A DNA stretch of 64,000 nucleotides from Methylomagnum ishizawai. GTDB taxonomy: Bacteria > Pseudomonadota > Gammaproteobacteria > Methylococcales > Methylococcaceae. Location: the NCBI RefSeq assembly GCF_900155475.1, contig NZ_FXAM01000001.1:855501-919500 (forward strand), read 5' to 3'. The notes under the pieces are model-generated. The model saw only the letters and a list, made by a program, of their open reading frames with translations, did no database searches and was not told where the DNA came from. This document shows positions 1-9,624 of the stretch, piece after piece (position 1 is the first letter of the stretch; every line of letters starts with the position of its first letter). The translations under genes and the position numbers were made by a program.

Positions 1-600
1 CTGCATCTCGTCGCCGCGCTCGCCGATGACCGAACAACTCAGGCTGTGGCGGCTGGAAGCGTAGCCGTGCAGGAACCCGAGGCTGTTGCCCATGACCCGG
101 ACCCCTTGGAAGGTGTTGAGGCTCGCGCCCTCGGAATTGGCGATCTCGGGATGGTAGCCGCGGGCGGCGTCCTCGCAGGCGACGGCGATGCCGATGGCGG
201 TTTCGGCGTCGGGTTCCCAGGGGTGGTAGACATCGAGATCGGGGAATTCGATGGCCAGCATGTCCTGATCGGGAAGCCCCGAGTATGTGTCCTCGGCGGC
301 GTAGCGGGCGATGCGGACGGCGGCTTCGACCGTCTCGCGCATGGCTTCGCGGCTGAGATCGGTGGTGCTGGCCGAGCCTTTGCGCTGGCCGATGTAGACC
401 GTGAGCCCCAGGCCGCGGCTGCGGTGGTGTTCGACGGTTTCCACCTCGCCCATGCGGGCGGTGACGGAAAGGCCCAGTTCGACGCTGACCCCGGCTTCGG
501 TGCCGGTCGCGCCTTGCTTGGCGGCTTCTTCCAGGCAGTCGGCGACCAGTGATTCGAGGTGGGCGAGTTGGGCTTGGGTGGGGGCGGGTAGGTTGGACAC
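1..600 (-). CDS. pmbA: PmbA/TldE metalloprotease subunit, N-terminal part
   Basis: This is the first 200 codons of PmbA (TldE), the partner of TldD in the heterodimeric TldD/TldE zinc protease that degrades or matures peptides in the cytoplasm. The gene runs off the left edge, so the C-terminal half is missing. The reading frame is open from a GTG codon at 600, preceded by an AGGAG ribosome binding site at about 4 bases. The visible protein has the family's N-terminal domain, including the stretch RGLGLTVYIGQRKGSASTTD and the NSEGASL region. It lies 92 bases downstream of tldD on the same strand, so the two are probably cotranscribed. Many relatives place yjgA between these two genes; it is absent here. 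Identity rests on family recognition and the tldD neighbour. Confidence 0.9.
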   Translation of the reverse strand, partial: MSNLPAPTQAQLAHLESLVADCLEEAAKQGATGTEAGVSVELGLSVTARMGEVETVEHHRSRGLGLTVYIGQRKGSASTTDLSREAMRETVEAAVRIARYAAEDTYSGLPDQDMLAIEFPDLDVYHPWEPDAETAIGIAVACEDAARGYHPEIANSEGASLNTFQGVRVMGNSLGFLHGYASSRHSLSCSVIGERGDEMQ

Positions 601-692
601 GGGGACTCCTGGTGAAATTGATCTTCGTGCGTGCTTGCTGGGCGGGGTCAAAAAGCGGGGGGGGTTATTCCTGGGTTATACGTTTTGGATGC

Positions 693-2138
693 TCAAACCC
701 TGGTCCCGCCCACCGTCAACCCATCCACCCGTAAGGTTGGCTGGCCCACGCCCACCGGCACGCTTTGCCCATCCTTGCCGCAGGTGCCGACGCCGAAATC
801 GAGTTCCAGGTCGTTGCCCACCATGCTGACGCGGGTCAGCACATCGGGGCCGTTGCCGATCAGGGTCGCGCCCTTCACCGGGCGGGTGATCTTGCCGTCC
901 TCGATCAAATACGCCTCGCTGGCCGAGAACACGAACTTGCCGGAGGTGATATCCACCTGCCCGCCGCCGAAATTCTTGGCGTACAGGCCGTGCTTGACCG
1001 AACGCAGGATTTCCTCGGGGTCGTGCGGGCCGGGCAGCATATAGGTATTGGTCATGCGCGGCATGGGCAGATGGGCATAGGACTCGCGGCGGCCATTGCC
1101 GGTCGGGGCCACGCCCATCAGCCGGGCGTTGAGCCGGTCCTGCATATAACCCTTGAGGATGCCGTTCTCGATTAGGGTGGTGCAGTGGGTCGGCGTGCCT
1201 TCGTCGTCGATGGTCAGGGAACCGCGCCGTCCCGGCAGGGTGCCGTCGTCCACCACGGTGCAGAGCGGCGAGGCCACCCGCTCGCCCACCCGGCCCGAGA
1301 AGGCCGAGGTGCCTTTGCGGTTGAAATCGCCTTCCAGGCCGTGGCCGATGGCTTCGTGCAGCAGGATGCCCGGCCAGCCGGAACCCAGCACCACGGTCAG
1401 GGTGCCCGCCGGGGCTTCCTCGGCTTCGAGGTTGACCAGGGCGAGCCGCACGGCTTCGCGGGCATAGCCGGAAGCGGTATCGCCTTCCAGGAAGGTGCGG
1501 TAATCGGTGCGTCCGCCGCCACCGCAGCTGCCTTGTTCGCGGCGTCCGTCCTGCTCCACGATCACGCTGACATTGAGCCGCACCAAGGGCCGCACATCGC
1601 CGTGCATCGTGCCGTCCTGGCCGATCACCATCACCACGTCGTGGCAGCCGGTGAGGCTCACGAAGACCTGTTCCACCCTGGGATCGAGTTGGCGGCATTC
1701 CTGGTCCAGCCGTTTCAGCAGGGCGATTTTTTCTTCTTCCGGCAGGGATTGCAGTGGGTCGATGGGGAGATAAAGCGCGGGCGGGCGTTCCACCGGGGCG
1801 ATGGCGCTGCGGCCTTCGCCACCTAGCCGGGCGATGGCGCGGGCGTTCTTGGCGGCTTCGAGCAGGGTGGGGAGGGCGATCTCGTCGCTGTAGGCGAAGC
1901 CGGTTTTTTCGCCCGACACGGCGCGGACCCCGGCTCCTTGTTCGATGCTGTGGCTGCCTTCCTTGACGATGCCGTCTTCCAGCGCCCAGGACTCGTAGCG
2001 GGTGCTTTGCAGGTAGACATCGGCGGCGTCCACGTTCGCGCCGAGCAGTTGGCCCATCACCCGGTCGAGGTCGCCATCGGCGAGACCGGCGGGTTCGAGC
2101 AGGGTGTGTTGGGCGATGGCGATGGGGTCTTGGTTCAT
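693..2138 (-). CDS. tldD: Metalloprotease TldD
   Basis: TldD is the catalytic subunit of the TldD/TldE (PmbA) zinc metalloprotease, which unwinds and cleaves small unfolded peptides in the cytoplasm. The 481-residue product has the usual family length. It carries the zinc-binding motif HEAIGH, followed by [16 protein letters not shown], and ends in the typical C-terminal beta-rich region. The start at 2138 (MNQDPIAIA) fits family N termini. It lies downstream of nit and upstream of pmbA on the minus strand, consistent with an rng-yhdP-nit-tldD-pmbA transcription unit. Nothing looks truncated or unusual. Confidence 0.96.
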   Translation of the reverse strand: MNQDPIAIAQHTLLEPAGLADGDLDRVMGQLLGANVDAADVYLQSTRYESWALEDGIVKEGSHSIEQGAGVRAVSGEKTGFAYSDEIALPTLLEAAKNARAIARLGGEGRSAIAPVERPPALYLPIDPLQSLPEEEKIALLKRLDQECRQLDPRVEQVFVSLTGCHDVVMVIGQDGTMHGDVRPLVRLNVSVIVEQDGRREQGSCGGGGRTDYRTFLEGDTASGYAREAVRLALVNLEAEEAPAGTLTVVLGSGWPGILLHEAIGHGLEGDFNRKGTSAFSGRVGERVASPLCTVVDDGTLPGRRGSLTIDDEGTPTHCTTLIENGILKGYMQDRLNARLMGVAPTGNGRRESYAHLPMPRMTNTYMLPGPHDPEEILRSVKHGLYAKNFGGGQVDITSGKFVFSASEAYLIEDGKITRPVKGATLIGNGPDVLTRVSMVGNDLELDFGVGTCGKDGQSVPVGVGQPTLRVDGLTVGGTRV

Positions 2139-2158
2139 GGGTTTGGGTCTTGGGCTGG

Positions 2159-2175
2159 GGTACGCGGCGCGTACC
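2159..2175. repeat. Short perfect inverted repeat between nit and tldD
   Basis: The arms GGTACGCG and CGCGTACC flank a single central G in the 87-base gap between nit and tldD. A small RNA hairpin is possible, with the central bases unpaired. There is no T tract, so it is not a standard intrinsic terminator. It could be an operator or an RNA processing site, but nothing else supports either role. Confidence 0.35.
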
Positions 2176-2225
2176 GTGGGAAACTGGGGCGGGTGCGCGG
2201 CGGCGGGACGCGACCCGTCCTACGG

Positions 2226-3050
2226 TTAGCGGCAAAAGAGCTTGATGTGTTCCAGGGCCGGGAAGGCGCTGCGGACCTTGTCCAAGCGGTCGCGGTCGTA
2301 TTCGGCCAGGACCACGCCCGCGCCCTGGGCTTGGCGGGCCAGCACCACGCCCCAGGGGTCCACGATCATGCTGTTGCCGTAGGTTTCGCGGCCATTGAGG
2401 TGGAAACCGCCCTGGTTGGCCGCGATGGTGTAGCACAGGTTCTCGACCGAGCGGGCGCGGACCAGGATTTCCCAATGGGCCGCGCCGGTGCGGGCGGTGA
2501 AGGCCGAGGGCACGGCCAGGATGTCCATGCCGACGGTGGACATCTGCCGGTACAGTTCCGGGAAACGGATGTCGTAGCACACGGTGAGTCCCAGCCGTCC
2601 GAACGGCGTGTCCATCACCAGGGCGCTCTCTCCGGCCTCGATGGTGGCGGATTCCTTGTAATGCTCCTCGGTGCCGGGCACGCTGACATCGAACAGGTGA
2701 ATCTTGTCGTAGCGGCCCACGCGCTGGCCCTTGTCGTCGTGGACCACGCAGGCGGCGCGGACCTTGCCCGGCGCTTGGCCCCGGATCGGGAGGGTGCCGC
2801 CGACCAGCCAGATTTTATGGCGTTCGGCGGTCTTGGCCAGGAAATCCTGGATCGGTCCCTTGCCATCGTCCTCGCCCGCTTCCAGCTTGTCGCTATCCTG
2901 CTTGCCCATCAGGGCGAAATTCTCCGGCAGCACCACCAAACGCGCCCCCTGTTGGGCGGCTTTTTCGATCAGCCGTCCGGCCTCGATCAGGTTGGAGCCC
3001 ACGTTGGGGCCGGAAGCCATTTGGATGGCGGCGAAGAGCGCTTTTCTCAT
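2226..3050 (-). CDS. Carbon-nitrogen hydrolase of the Nit/omega-amidase group
   Basis: This is a nitrilase-superfamily amidase of 274 residues. Close relatives (Nit1/YbeM/NIT2 type) hydrolyse deaminated glutathione or omega-amides as metabolite repair enzymes in the cytoplasm. The catalytic triad is visible as Glu43 (LPENFAL), Lys116 (YDKIHLF) and Cys158 (TVCYDIRFPELYR). The start chosen at 3050 gives MRKALFAAIQM, has AGAGGAA upstream, and overlaps the yhdP stop by four bases (ATGA), so translation is probably coupled to yhdP. A longer open frame starts at 3107 inside yhdP but lacks support. Substrate cannot be settled from sequence alone. Confidence 0.9.
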   Translation of the reverse strand: MRKALFAAIQMASGPNVGSNLIEAGRLIEKAAQQGARLVVLPENFALMGKQDSDKLEAGEDDGKGPIQDFLAKTAERHKIWLVGGTLPIRGQAPGKVRAACVVHDDKGQRVGRYDKIHLFDVSVPGTEEHYKESATIEAGESALVMDTPFGRLGLTVCYDIRFPELYRQMSTVGMDILAVPSAFTARTGAAHWEILVRARSVENLCYTIAANQGGFHLNGRETYGNSMIVDPWGVVLARQAQGAGVVLAEYDRDRLDKVRSAFPALEHIKLFCR

Positions 3051-6000
3051 CGGGATTGTTCCTCTTGCTGGGGGCCGAAACCGGATAGGTCTTTGATGCC
3101 GCCCCAAGCCCGGTCTAGCACATCGAGCGGCATATAGTCATGGTTGACGCGGGTGATCGTGGGATGTTCCCAGGGGCCGCGCAGGGCGTAGTGGGTGGCG
3201 GCGATGTGTTCGACCTGCTCGCCGATCAGCCTTTGGGCCACGAACATCGCCGCGCCGACCGCCGGGCCACCCGCCAAAGCGCCCGCGATGGGCAGGGCCA
3301 CCGCGGTATGCGGGATGACCGTCACGGTTTGGTCCATATCCTTGGAGGCCAAACCGATGCGGCCATTGACCAGTATCCGGGCCGAGACGGCGTCGATCAA
3401 CAGCCCTTCCGTGATCGCCTGGCCCCCACCGAGTTTAAAGGTTCCGGCGCTGCCATCATAGGCCAGCCCCTCGCCGAACAAATCGCTGAAATCGAGGCTG
3501 AGCCGCCGCCATAGGGTATTCAAGTTTAACATACCGATCATCCGCCCCAGGCCCGGCTCGACCTTGAGCAGGCTGCCCTTGCCGAGGTTCAGCTTGAGCT
3601 TGCCGGCCACCGCCGCCGCCGCGTAGCGCTTGGGAGAACCGGGCCAGTCCAGGGTGAATTCGGCGTCGGTCTGGGTTTCCCGTACATGGCCGCCCTGGCC
3701 GACGTGGGCCAGGAAATCGCCCAGGTTGTCGATGTGGAGCTTGCCTTCCAGATGGGTGCTGGCGGGCCGGGCCGGGGTGCGGGTCCAATCGCCCCGCAGT
3801 TCCAGCGCGTGGCCTTCGGTTTTGAGCGACAGGTGCCTGATGACCATGCCGTGGGCATGGCGCTCGGTGGCAAGGTCGAGGGGACCGAGTTCGGCGTTGC
3901 GCCAATAGAGTTTGTGGGCGTGTAGCTTGAGGCTGGGGAGGATGGCGGGATCGATTTCCGGGGCGGCGGCGGCGGGGTTGGCGCTGGGCGGCGGTTTGGG
4001 CGCGTCGGCGGGTTTGGGGATTTTCAGGGATTCTAGATCGAAAGCCACGAGGTCCGGCGTCGCGTCGATATCGCCCTTGGCGTAGGCGCTGTAGAGATGG
4101 CCTTGCCAGCGCCCGCCCGCCTGCTTCAGCCGGAGCGAGGCGGGGCCGAGCGGGGTGTTTTGCCAGAGCAATTGGCCGCAATGCAGGCTTAGTTCCCGCA
4201 ACGGGGCGGCGGGGATGCCGCCCGCGCCACCGCCGTCGGCAAGCTTCCGGTCCCACCAGTCGCGCCAAGCGCTGGCGTCCCATTCGTCCAGATGCAGATA
4301 AAGGCCCAGGCCGGTCCCGCCACCCGTGGCGGGCAAGGGCTGGCCGAGGGCGAGGTCGGCGCTGTCCAGCTTGAAACCTTGCCCCAGGCGGTCCGCCACC
4401 CATTGCGCCTGGGCTTTGACCTCCGCGCCATAGGCCAGCTTGACCGGGATTGCCGCCCCGGCTTGGAAGCGGGTTTCCAGCATGAGCGGGCGCTCGTCCT
4501 GTTCTGGCTTGCCCAGGGGCGCGGGCAAATCCAGGGCCACGCCCTTGAGGTCGGATTGGAGCGCGAGCCGGAGCGGGGCGCTCTTGGCGTCCAGGCTGGC
4601 CGGGAAACGCAGGTCCAGCCGATAGCCCAGCGTGCCTTGGGCCGGGTTCCAGGCCGGCGAGGGGAATTGCTTGCGCAACTCGTCCAGGGTGGCGCTGCCC
4701 CGCACCGCGAGCGCGATGTCCTGGTGTTCGTCGGCCACGGCGACGGTGGCGGGACCGCCCAGGATGCGGGCTTGGAGGCGGTCGGCGTGGATGCCCTCGG
4801 CGTTGAAATGCAGCAGGCCCTCGATGGCTTCCACCCCCAGCTTGGGGTCGCGCAGATGGAACCCGGCCCGGTGCAAATCCGCCGTGCCGGTGACGACGAT
4901 GGGGGCGCTGGCGGCATCCAGGGGGGCGAACAGGTCCAGGGTGATGTCGGCCTCGCCCGAGACCTCGGCGATGCGCCGCAGCCGTTCGGGAATCCGCCGC
5001 AGCGGCGAATGGGCCAGGACGTCCAGGCTGTCGGCCACCCCGGCGCGGGCCTTGCCGGTCAGGGTGAGTTGGGTGTTGTGCAGCAGGTTGGGGATATCGG
5101 CGTGGACTTCGACGATGCGGCCCGCACCGATCTGTCCGCCCTGGGCCGTGCCGACCACGCCGGGGCCGCGGAAGGCGACATGGGCGCTGGCCTCGGTCAC
5201 GGGCGGCCAGTCCGGGTTGAAGCGCAGCTTGACGTGGTCGGCGTCGAACTCGGTCTGGAACACGCCTTCGCCATGGTAGAACGGGAAATCATCGACGAAA
5301 CCGCTGAACAGCATGTCGGCCTGGGGGATGCGTCCGCTTTCCAGGGCTTGTTCCAGCCAGCGGCAGGTGGCGGACATCACGGCGCAGGGCAGGTAGCCGA
5401 CCAGCCGGGCCGCGTCCACCTCGCTCAAGCGGGCCAGGAGTTCGAGAAACGGCGCTTGGTCCGGGCGTTTATAAAGCGCCGCCCGCAGCCGCAGCGCCAG
5501 GGCCAAATCCGGGGTCCGGGCCGAGAACCTGGGCAGGTCCAGCCACCAGGCGTCGGCGGTTTGTTCCCAGAATAGCCGTGCTTGGGCGGCCAGGAACCCG
5601 ACCGGATGTTTGAGCTTGAGTTGGGCCAGGGTCAGGCCGTCCAGGGCGAAATCCACCCGGCCCACCGCGTCGGTGCCCCGGAAATCGCCGCCCAAGCCCG
5701 CCACGCCGGGGATGTTCCGCCAAGGCTCGAAGCCCACGGCGCGGAACTGTCCATATAAGCCCAGCCGTTGCCCCGCCGCCGCGTCCGGGGCGTAGAACAG
5801 CCCGGCGTTTTCCAAGGTGCCATGTGGGGCCAAACCCGCCAGCGCTGCCGTGGTTTCCGGGTCCGGTAGCCCCAAGCCGCGCAGTGCCGCCGCGATATCG
5901 CCCAGGTCCAACCGGGAAGCGGCGGCGGCGATGTGGTCCAGCCCGCCGTCGCCGCGCCGGGTGGATTCCAGGGCCAGCCGGGTGGCGGGCCAGGGTTCGC

Positions 6001-6958
6001 GCAGGGCGGGCCGGAACTGGGCGAGGTCCAAGCGCCAGCCATCCGGTCGGGCTTGCCAATGGAAATGCCCGGCCAGGGAGGCCAGGGACAAGGCCCGTTC
6101 GCCCTGTGGCCCGGCGCGGTGGACCAAGGTCGGTCTGGCCAGCTTGAATTCCCCGGTCGCCGAGCCGAGCCCATCCGCCCAATGCAGCCAAAGCCGCGCA
6201 TCGGCGCTGCCGCCGCGTAGGCCGAAGGCGCTGGCTGGGAGCAGGGTTTGCAGTAGGGCGATATCCAGCCCTTGGGTTTCCAGATAGGCCGTGCCTTGCC
6301 AGTTTGCGCCGGATTCGGCCCGGCGGGCCTCCAAGACCACGCGCAAACTCCGGCCCAGGGCTTCCGGCAAATGGACTTCGGCACCGAGGCGGTGGCGGCC
6401 TTGCCGGTTGTCCAGGCTGAGGTCGGTGCGGCCCAGCTTGAGCGGCGGCGCGGCGGCGCGTTCGTCCTGCCAATCGACCTCGGCGTCGAGGATTTCGATG
6501 CGGCCATCGGCCAGCAGCCAAGCGGGCGGTGGACCGTCCCCGGCGGGGGCCAGTCCCAGGACGGCGATGCCGCCATCGGGCTTGCGTCGGAGCGAAAGCT
6601 TGGGACCGATGATTTCGGCCCGGTCGAAGCGCGGGGCGTGGTCGGCGAAACTGCGGAAAGGATCGATAGATAGCCGGACCTGGGCGAAGCGCAGCGCCGG
6701 CCGGCCTTGCGGGCCGAGGATGTCCAAGCCGGCGATGGCGAGTTCCGGCTTGAATCCGCGCAGCCGGGCGGAGAGGGTTTCGATCTGGACGGGCGCGCCC
6801 ACCACGGCGGCGAGATGGGTTGCCAAATGCGCCCGATGCGCCGCCACCCTGGGTAGCAGCCAGTACCGCAGATAGCTCAGGCCCAGCGCGATGGCGACCA
6901 GGCCGGCCAATCCCAGATAGAAGGCCGTGCGTAGGGCGTGGCGGAGCAGCGGTTTCAA
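3047..6958 (-). CDS. yhdP: YhdP family AsmA-like protein
   Basis: YhdP belongs to the AsmA/TamB-like bridge proteins, which are thought to carry phospholipids from the inner to the outer membrane. The 1303-residue protein has the expected size, one N-terminal membrane helix at about residues 12-35, and a very long periplasmic beta-rich region. It keeps the C-terminal YhdP signature region, including MIGMLNLNTLWRRLSLDFSD. The start is a TTG at 6958, 10 bases after the rng stop, with no better ATG nearby. It sits between rng and nit, a neighbourhood also seen in Pseudomonas-type genomes. Its 3' end overlaps nit by four bases. Confidence 0.93.
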   Translation of the reverse strand: MKPLLRHALRTAFYLGLAGLVAIALGLSYLRYWLLPRVAAHRAHLATHLAAVVGAPVQIETLSARLRGFKPELAIAGLDILGPQGRPALRFAQVRLSIDPFRSFADHAPRFDRAEIIGPKLSLRRKPDGGIAVLGLAPAGDGPPPAWLLADGRIEILDAEVDWQDERAAAPPLKLGRTDLSLDNRQGRHRLGAEVHLPEALGRSLRVVLEARRAESGANWQGTAYLETQGLDIALLQTLLPASAFGLRGGSADARLWLHWADGLGSATGEFKLARPTLVHRAGPQGERALSLASLAGHFHWQARPDGWRLDLAQFRPALREPWPATRLALESTRRGDGGLDHIAAAASRLDLGDIAAALRGLGLPDPETTAALAGLAPHGTLENAGLFYAPDAAAGQRLGLYGQFRAVGFEPWRNIPGVAGLGGDFRGTDAVGRVDFALDGLTLAQLKLKHPVGFLAAQARLFWEQTADAWWLDLPRFSARTPDLALALRLRAALYKRPDQAPFLELLARLSEVDAARLVGYLPCAVMSATCRWLEQALESGRIPQADMLFSGFVDDFPFYHGEGVFQTEFDADHVKLRFNPDWPPVTEASAHVAFRGPGVVGTAQGGQIGAGRIVEVHADIPNLLHNTQLTLTGKARAGVADSLDVLAHSPLRRIPERLRRIAEVSGEADITLDLFAPLDAASAPIVVTGTADLHRAGFHLRDPKLGVEAIEGLLHFNAEGIHADRLQARILGGPATVAVADEHQDIALAVRGSATLDELRKQFPSPAWNPAQGTLGYRLDLRFPASLDAKSAPLRLALQSDLKGVALDLPAPLGKPEQDERPLMLETRFQAGAAIPVKLAYGAEVKAQAQWVADRLGQGFKLDSADLALGQPLPATGGGTGLGLYLHLDEWDASAWRDWWDRKLADGGGAGGIPAAPLRELSLHCGQLLWQNTPLGPASLRLKQAGGRWQGHLYSAYAKGDIDATPDLVAFDLESLKIPKPADAPKPPPSANPAAAAPEIDPAILPSLKLHAHKLYWRNAELGPLDLATERHAHGMVIRHLSLKTEGHALELRGDWTRTPARPASTHLEGKLHIDNLGDFLAHVGQGGHVRETQTDAEFTLDWPGSPKRYAAAAVAGKLKLNLGKGSLLKVEPGLGRMIGMLNLNTLWRRLSLDFSDLFGEGLAYDGSAGTFKLGGGQAITEGLLIDAVSARILVNGRIGLASKDMDQTVTVIPHTAVALPIAGALAGGPAVGAAMFVAQRLIGEQVEHIAATHYALRGPWEHPTITRVNHDYMPLDVLDRAWGGIKDLSGFGPQQEEQSR

Positions 6959-6968
6959 GGGGGCGGCT

Positions 6969-8423
6969 TCACAGCAGGACTACATCGTACTGTTCCTGGG
7001 TGTATTGGGATTCGGCGCGGAATTTGATCCTGACGCCCAGGAAGGTTTCCAGTTCCGACAAGGGATCGGCTTCTTCGTCCAGCAGGCGCTCGACCACTTC
7101 GTTCGAGGCCAGGACCAGGAGTTCCTGCACATTGTATTGGCGCACCTCGCGGATGATTTCCCGGAAGATTTCCAGGCACACGGTTTCCGCCGTCTTGAGG
7201 ACGCCGCGCCCGCCGCAGGTGGGGCAGGGTTCGCACAGGATGTGTTCCAGGCTCTCGCGGGTGCGCTTGCGGGTCATCTCGACCAGCCCCAGGGCCGAGA
7301 CTTCGCAGATGGTGTTCTTGGCGTGGTCTTTTTCCAGGCCTTTTTGCAGGCTATGCAGGACTTGGAAGCGGTGTTCCTCGTCGCGCATATCGATAAAGTC
7401 GATGATGATGATGCCGCCGAGGTTCCTGAGCCGGAGCTGGCGGGCGATGGCCTGGGCCGCTTCCAGGTTGGTCTTGAAGATGGTTTCTTCCAGGTTGCGC
7501 CCGCCGACGAAGCCGCCGGTGTTCACGTCGATGGTGGTCATGGCCTCGGTTTGGTCGAGGATCAGGTAGCCGCCGGATTTGAGCGCCACCCGGCGTTCCA
7601 GGGCTTTCTGGATTTCGTCCTCGACGCTGTAGAGGTCGAACAAGGGCCGTTCGCCCGAGTAATGTTCCAGCAAGGGGGCCAGTTCGGGCACGAATTCCTT
7701 GGCGAACTTGACGATGCGGCCATAGGTTTCCTTGGAATCGACCCGGACCTTTTCCACCTTGGCGCGGTGCATGTCGCGGAGGACGCGCATGCTGAGGGGC
7801 AGGTCTTCGTGCAGCAGGGTCTTGGGTTTGGCGGTTTTGCTGCGCTGGGAGATGGAGTTCCACAGCTTGAGCAGGAACAGCATATCGGCCCGGATCGCCG
7901 TTTCGTCGCTGCCTTCGGCGGCGGTGCGGGCGATGAAGCCGCCGGTAGAGTGTTCCTTCTGGAACGCCTCCACGCAATGGCGCAGCCGCGCTCGCTCGCG
8001 GTCGCATTCGATGCGCTGGGACACGCCGCAATTCTTGGCGTAGGGCATGTAGACCTCGTACACCGAGGGGATGGAGATTTCGGTGGTGAGCCGTGCGCCC
8101 TTGGCCCCGAGCGGGTCTTTCACCACCTGCACGATCAATTCCTGGCCGTCGCGGAAGGCGAGTTCGATCTGGTCGTGGACGGCACGTTCCTTGTCTGCCG
8201 CGTTGAGGTCGGAGATATGCAGGAAGGCGGCGCGTTCCAGGCCGATATCGACGAAGGCGGCTTGCATCCCCGGCAGGATGCGGCAGATTTTGCCTTTGTA
8301 GATATTGCCGACCAGGCCGCGGCGGCGCTGGCGTTCGATCAGGACTTCCTGGAGGACGCCGTTTTCGACGATGGCGACCCGGGTTTCCGGGGGGGTGACG
8401 TTGATGAGGATTTCGTCGCTCAT
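6969..8423 (-). CDS. rng: Ribonuclease G
   Basis: RNase G is a single-strand-specific endoribonuclease that matures the 5' end of 16S rRNA and takes part in mRNA decay. The 484-residue length and N terminus (MSDEILINVTPPETRVA) match RNase G rather than the longer RNase E. An S1 RNA-binding domain covers roughly residues 38-125. The catalytic aspartates lie in TIDVNTG and IDFIDM, and the zinc-link cysteines lie in CEPCPTCGGRG. It lies between maf and yhdP on the same strand, an order shared with many gammaproteobacteria. No strong ribosome binding site is visible before 8423. Confidence 0.97.
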   Translation of the reverse strand: MSDEILINVTPPETRVAIVENGVLQEVLIERQRRRGLVGNIYKGKICRILPGMQAAFVDIGLERAAFLHISDLNAADKERAVHDQIELAFRDGQELIVQVVKDPLGAKGARLTTEISIPSVYEVYMPYAKNCGVSQRIECDRERARLRHCVEAFQKEHSTGGFIARTAAEGSDETAIRADMLFLLKLWNSISQRSKTAKPKTLLHEDLPLSMRVLRDMHRAKVEKVRVDSKETYGRIVKFAKEFVPELAPLLEHYSGERPLFDLYSVEDEIQKALERRVALKSGGYLILDQTEAMTTIDVNTGGFVGGRNLEETIFKTNLEAAQAIARQLRLRNLGGIIIIDFIDMRDEEHRFQVLHSLQKGLEKDHAKNTICEVSALGLVEMTRKRTRESLEHILCEPCPTCGGRGVLKTAETVCLEIFREIIREVRQYNVQELLVLASNEVVERLLDEEADPLSELETFLGVRIKFRAESQYTQEQYDVVLL

Positions 8424-8544
8424 GGGCGCTGGGAGTCCGTGGCCTCTGGGTGGGGGCGGACATGGTAACGCAATGGGGACGGGTTGGGCATGGCCGGTAA
8501 AGCGGGGCCGGTCATCGCCCGGTTGGGCGTCCGGGTATGATCGT

Positions 8545-9123
8545 TTAGCCGAAGCCGACGCGCCCCAGCAATTCCGCCGTCTCGTACAAGGGCAAGCCCA
8601 TCACTCCCGAATAGCTGCCCGCGATATGGCGGATGAACCGCGCTCCCCGGCCCTGGATGGCATAGGCCCCGGCCTTGCCCTGGGGTTCGCCGCTGGCCCA
8701 ATAGGCCGCGATTTCGGCGGGGGTCAAGGCGCGGAATTCCACGGTGCTGAGGCTCAAGGCTTCCCAGTGCTGGCCTTCCGCCCGCAACGACACCGCGCTC
8801 AAGACCCGGTGTTCCCGCCCGGACAGCCGGGCCAGCATCCAGGCGGCGTGTTCAAAGTTTTGGGGCTTGCCGAAAATCTCCCCGTCCAGCACCACTTCGG
8901 TATCCGCCGCCAGCACGGCGAGGCCGGAGCTTTGCGCCTCCCACACCGCCAGCGATTTTTCCGCCGCGATGCGCCGGACATAGGCTTCCGGGGGTTCGCC
9001 AGGGCGTGGGATTTCGGGAATATCGGCAGGCAGGACGCTGTGGGCGACGCCGATCTGGTCCAGGAGTTCACGGCGGCGCGGCGAGGCCGAGGCCAGGATG
9101 AGGCGGGGCGTGGGATCGTTCAT
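8545..9123 (-). CDS. maf: Maf-family nucleoside triphosphate pyrophosphatase
   Basis: Maf proteins hydrolyse non-canonical or excess nucleoside triphosphates, commonly dTTP and UTP, to monophosphates and pyrophosphate. The 192-residue protein has the N-terminal family signature SASPRRRELL, the ADTEVVLDG catalytic segment and GKPQN. The start at 9123 lies four bases after the rlmH stop and is preceded by TTAGGACC. It belongs to the rlmH-maf-rng run, and a 121-base gap separates it from rng. Assignment to the dTTP/UTP (YhdE) subgroup is inference from overall similarity. Confidence 0.93.
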   Translation of the reverse strand: MNDPTPRLILASASPRRRELLDQIGVAHSVLPADIPEIPRPGEPPEAYVRRIAAEKSLAVWEAQSSGLAVLAADTEVVLDGEIFGKPQNFEHAAWMLARLSGREHRVLSAVSLRAEGQHWEALSLSTVEFRALTPAEIAAYWASGEPQGKAGAYAIQGRGARFIRHIAGSYSGVMGLPLYETAELLGRVGFG

Positions 9124-9127
9124 GGTC

Positions 9128-9595
9128 CTAACGATGATAGGGATGGTTCTGCGACAGGCTCCAGGCCCGGTAAATCTGCTCGGCCACGATCACCCGCACG
9201 ATGGGATGCGGGAAGGTCAGCCGTGACAGGCACCACACCTGCTGCGCCCGTTGCAAACAGGCCGGGGCCAAGCCATCCGGCCCGCCTACCAAGAGCGCCA
9301 CGTCGCGGCCATTGCCGAGCCAGCGTTGTAGTTGCTGGGACAGGTCGGGCGTGGACCAATCCTGGCCGCCGAGGTCCAGGGCCACCACATGGCTATCGCG
9401 GGGCAGGGCGGCCAGCATCCGCCCGCCTTCGTCCTCGCGCAATTTGCCGATATCGGCATTCTTGCCGCGCTTGGCCGGGGCGATTTCCTTGAGGACCAGG
9501 GCGCATTCGCGGGGCAGGCGCTTGGCGTATTCTTCGTAGCCGGCCACGACCCAATCGGGCATGCGGTGGCCGACGGCCAGCAGATGGATTTGCAT
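9128..9595 (-). CDS. rlmH: 23S rRNA pseudouridine-1915 N3-methyltransferase RlmH
   Basis: RlmH is a SPOUT methyltransferase that methylates pseudouridine 1915 in helix 69 of 23S rRNA using S-adenosylmethionine. The 155-residue length is typical. The SAM-binding knot is visible as [11 protein letters not shown], and the C terminus keeps the family ending [17 protein letters not shown]. The start chosen is the ATG at 9595 ([13 protein letters not shown]); the same frame extends upstream but that part is the antisense-like shadow of glcF. In most gammaproteobacteria rsfS lies immediately upstream; here glcF does, which marks a break in the conserved order. Confidence 0.97.
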   Translation of the reverse strand: MQIHLLAVGHRMPDWVVAGYEEYAKRLPRECALVLKEIAPAKRGKNADIGKLREDEGGRMLAALPRDSHVVALDLGGQDWSTPDLSQQLQRWLGNGRDVALLVGGPDGLAPACLQRAQQVWCLSRLTFPHPIVRVIVAEQIYRAWSLSQNHPYHR

Positions 9596-9624
9596 AGGGA
9601 TGGGGCGGGACGGAAAAGCGGCGA

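Noticed and set aside
676-2580. A 634-codon minus-strand frame across tldD and nit
   Set aside because: It is out of frame with two clear genes and encodes an Arg/Pro-rich product.
4292-5575. A 427-codon plus-strand frame opposite yhdP
   Set aside because: No domain is visible and YhdP coding is clear on the other strand.
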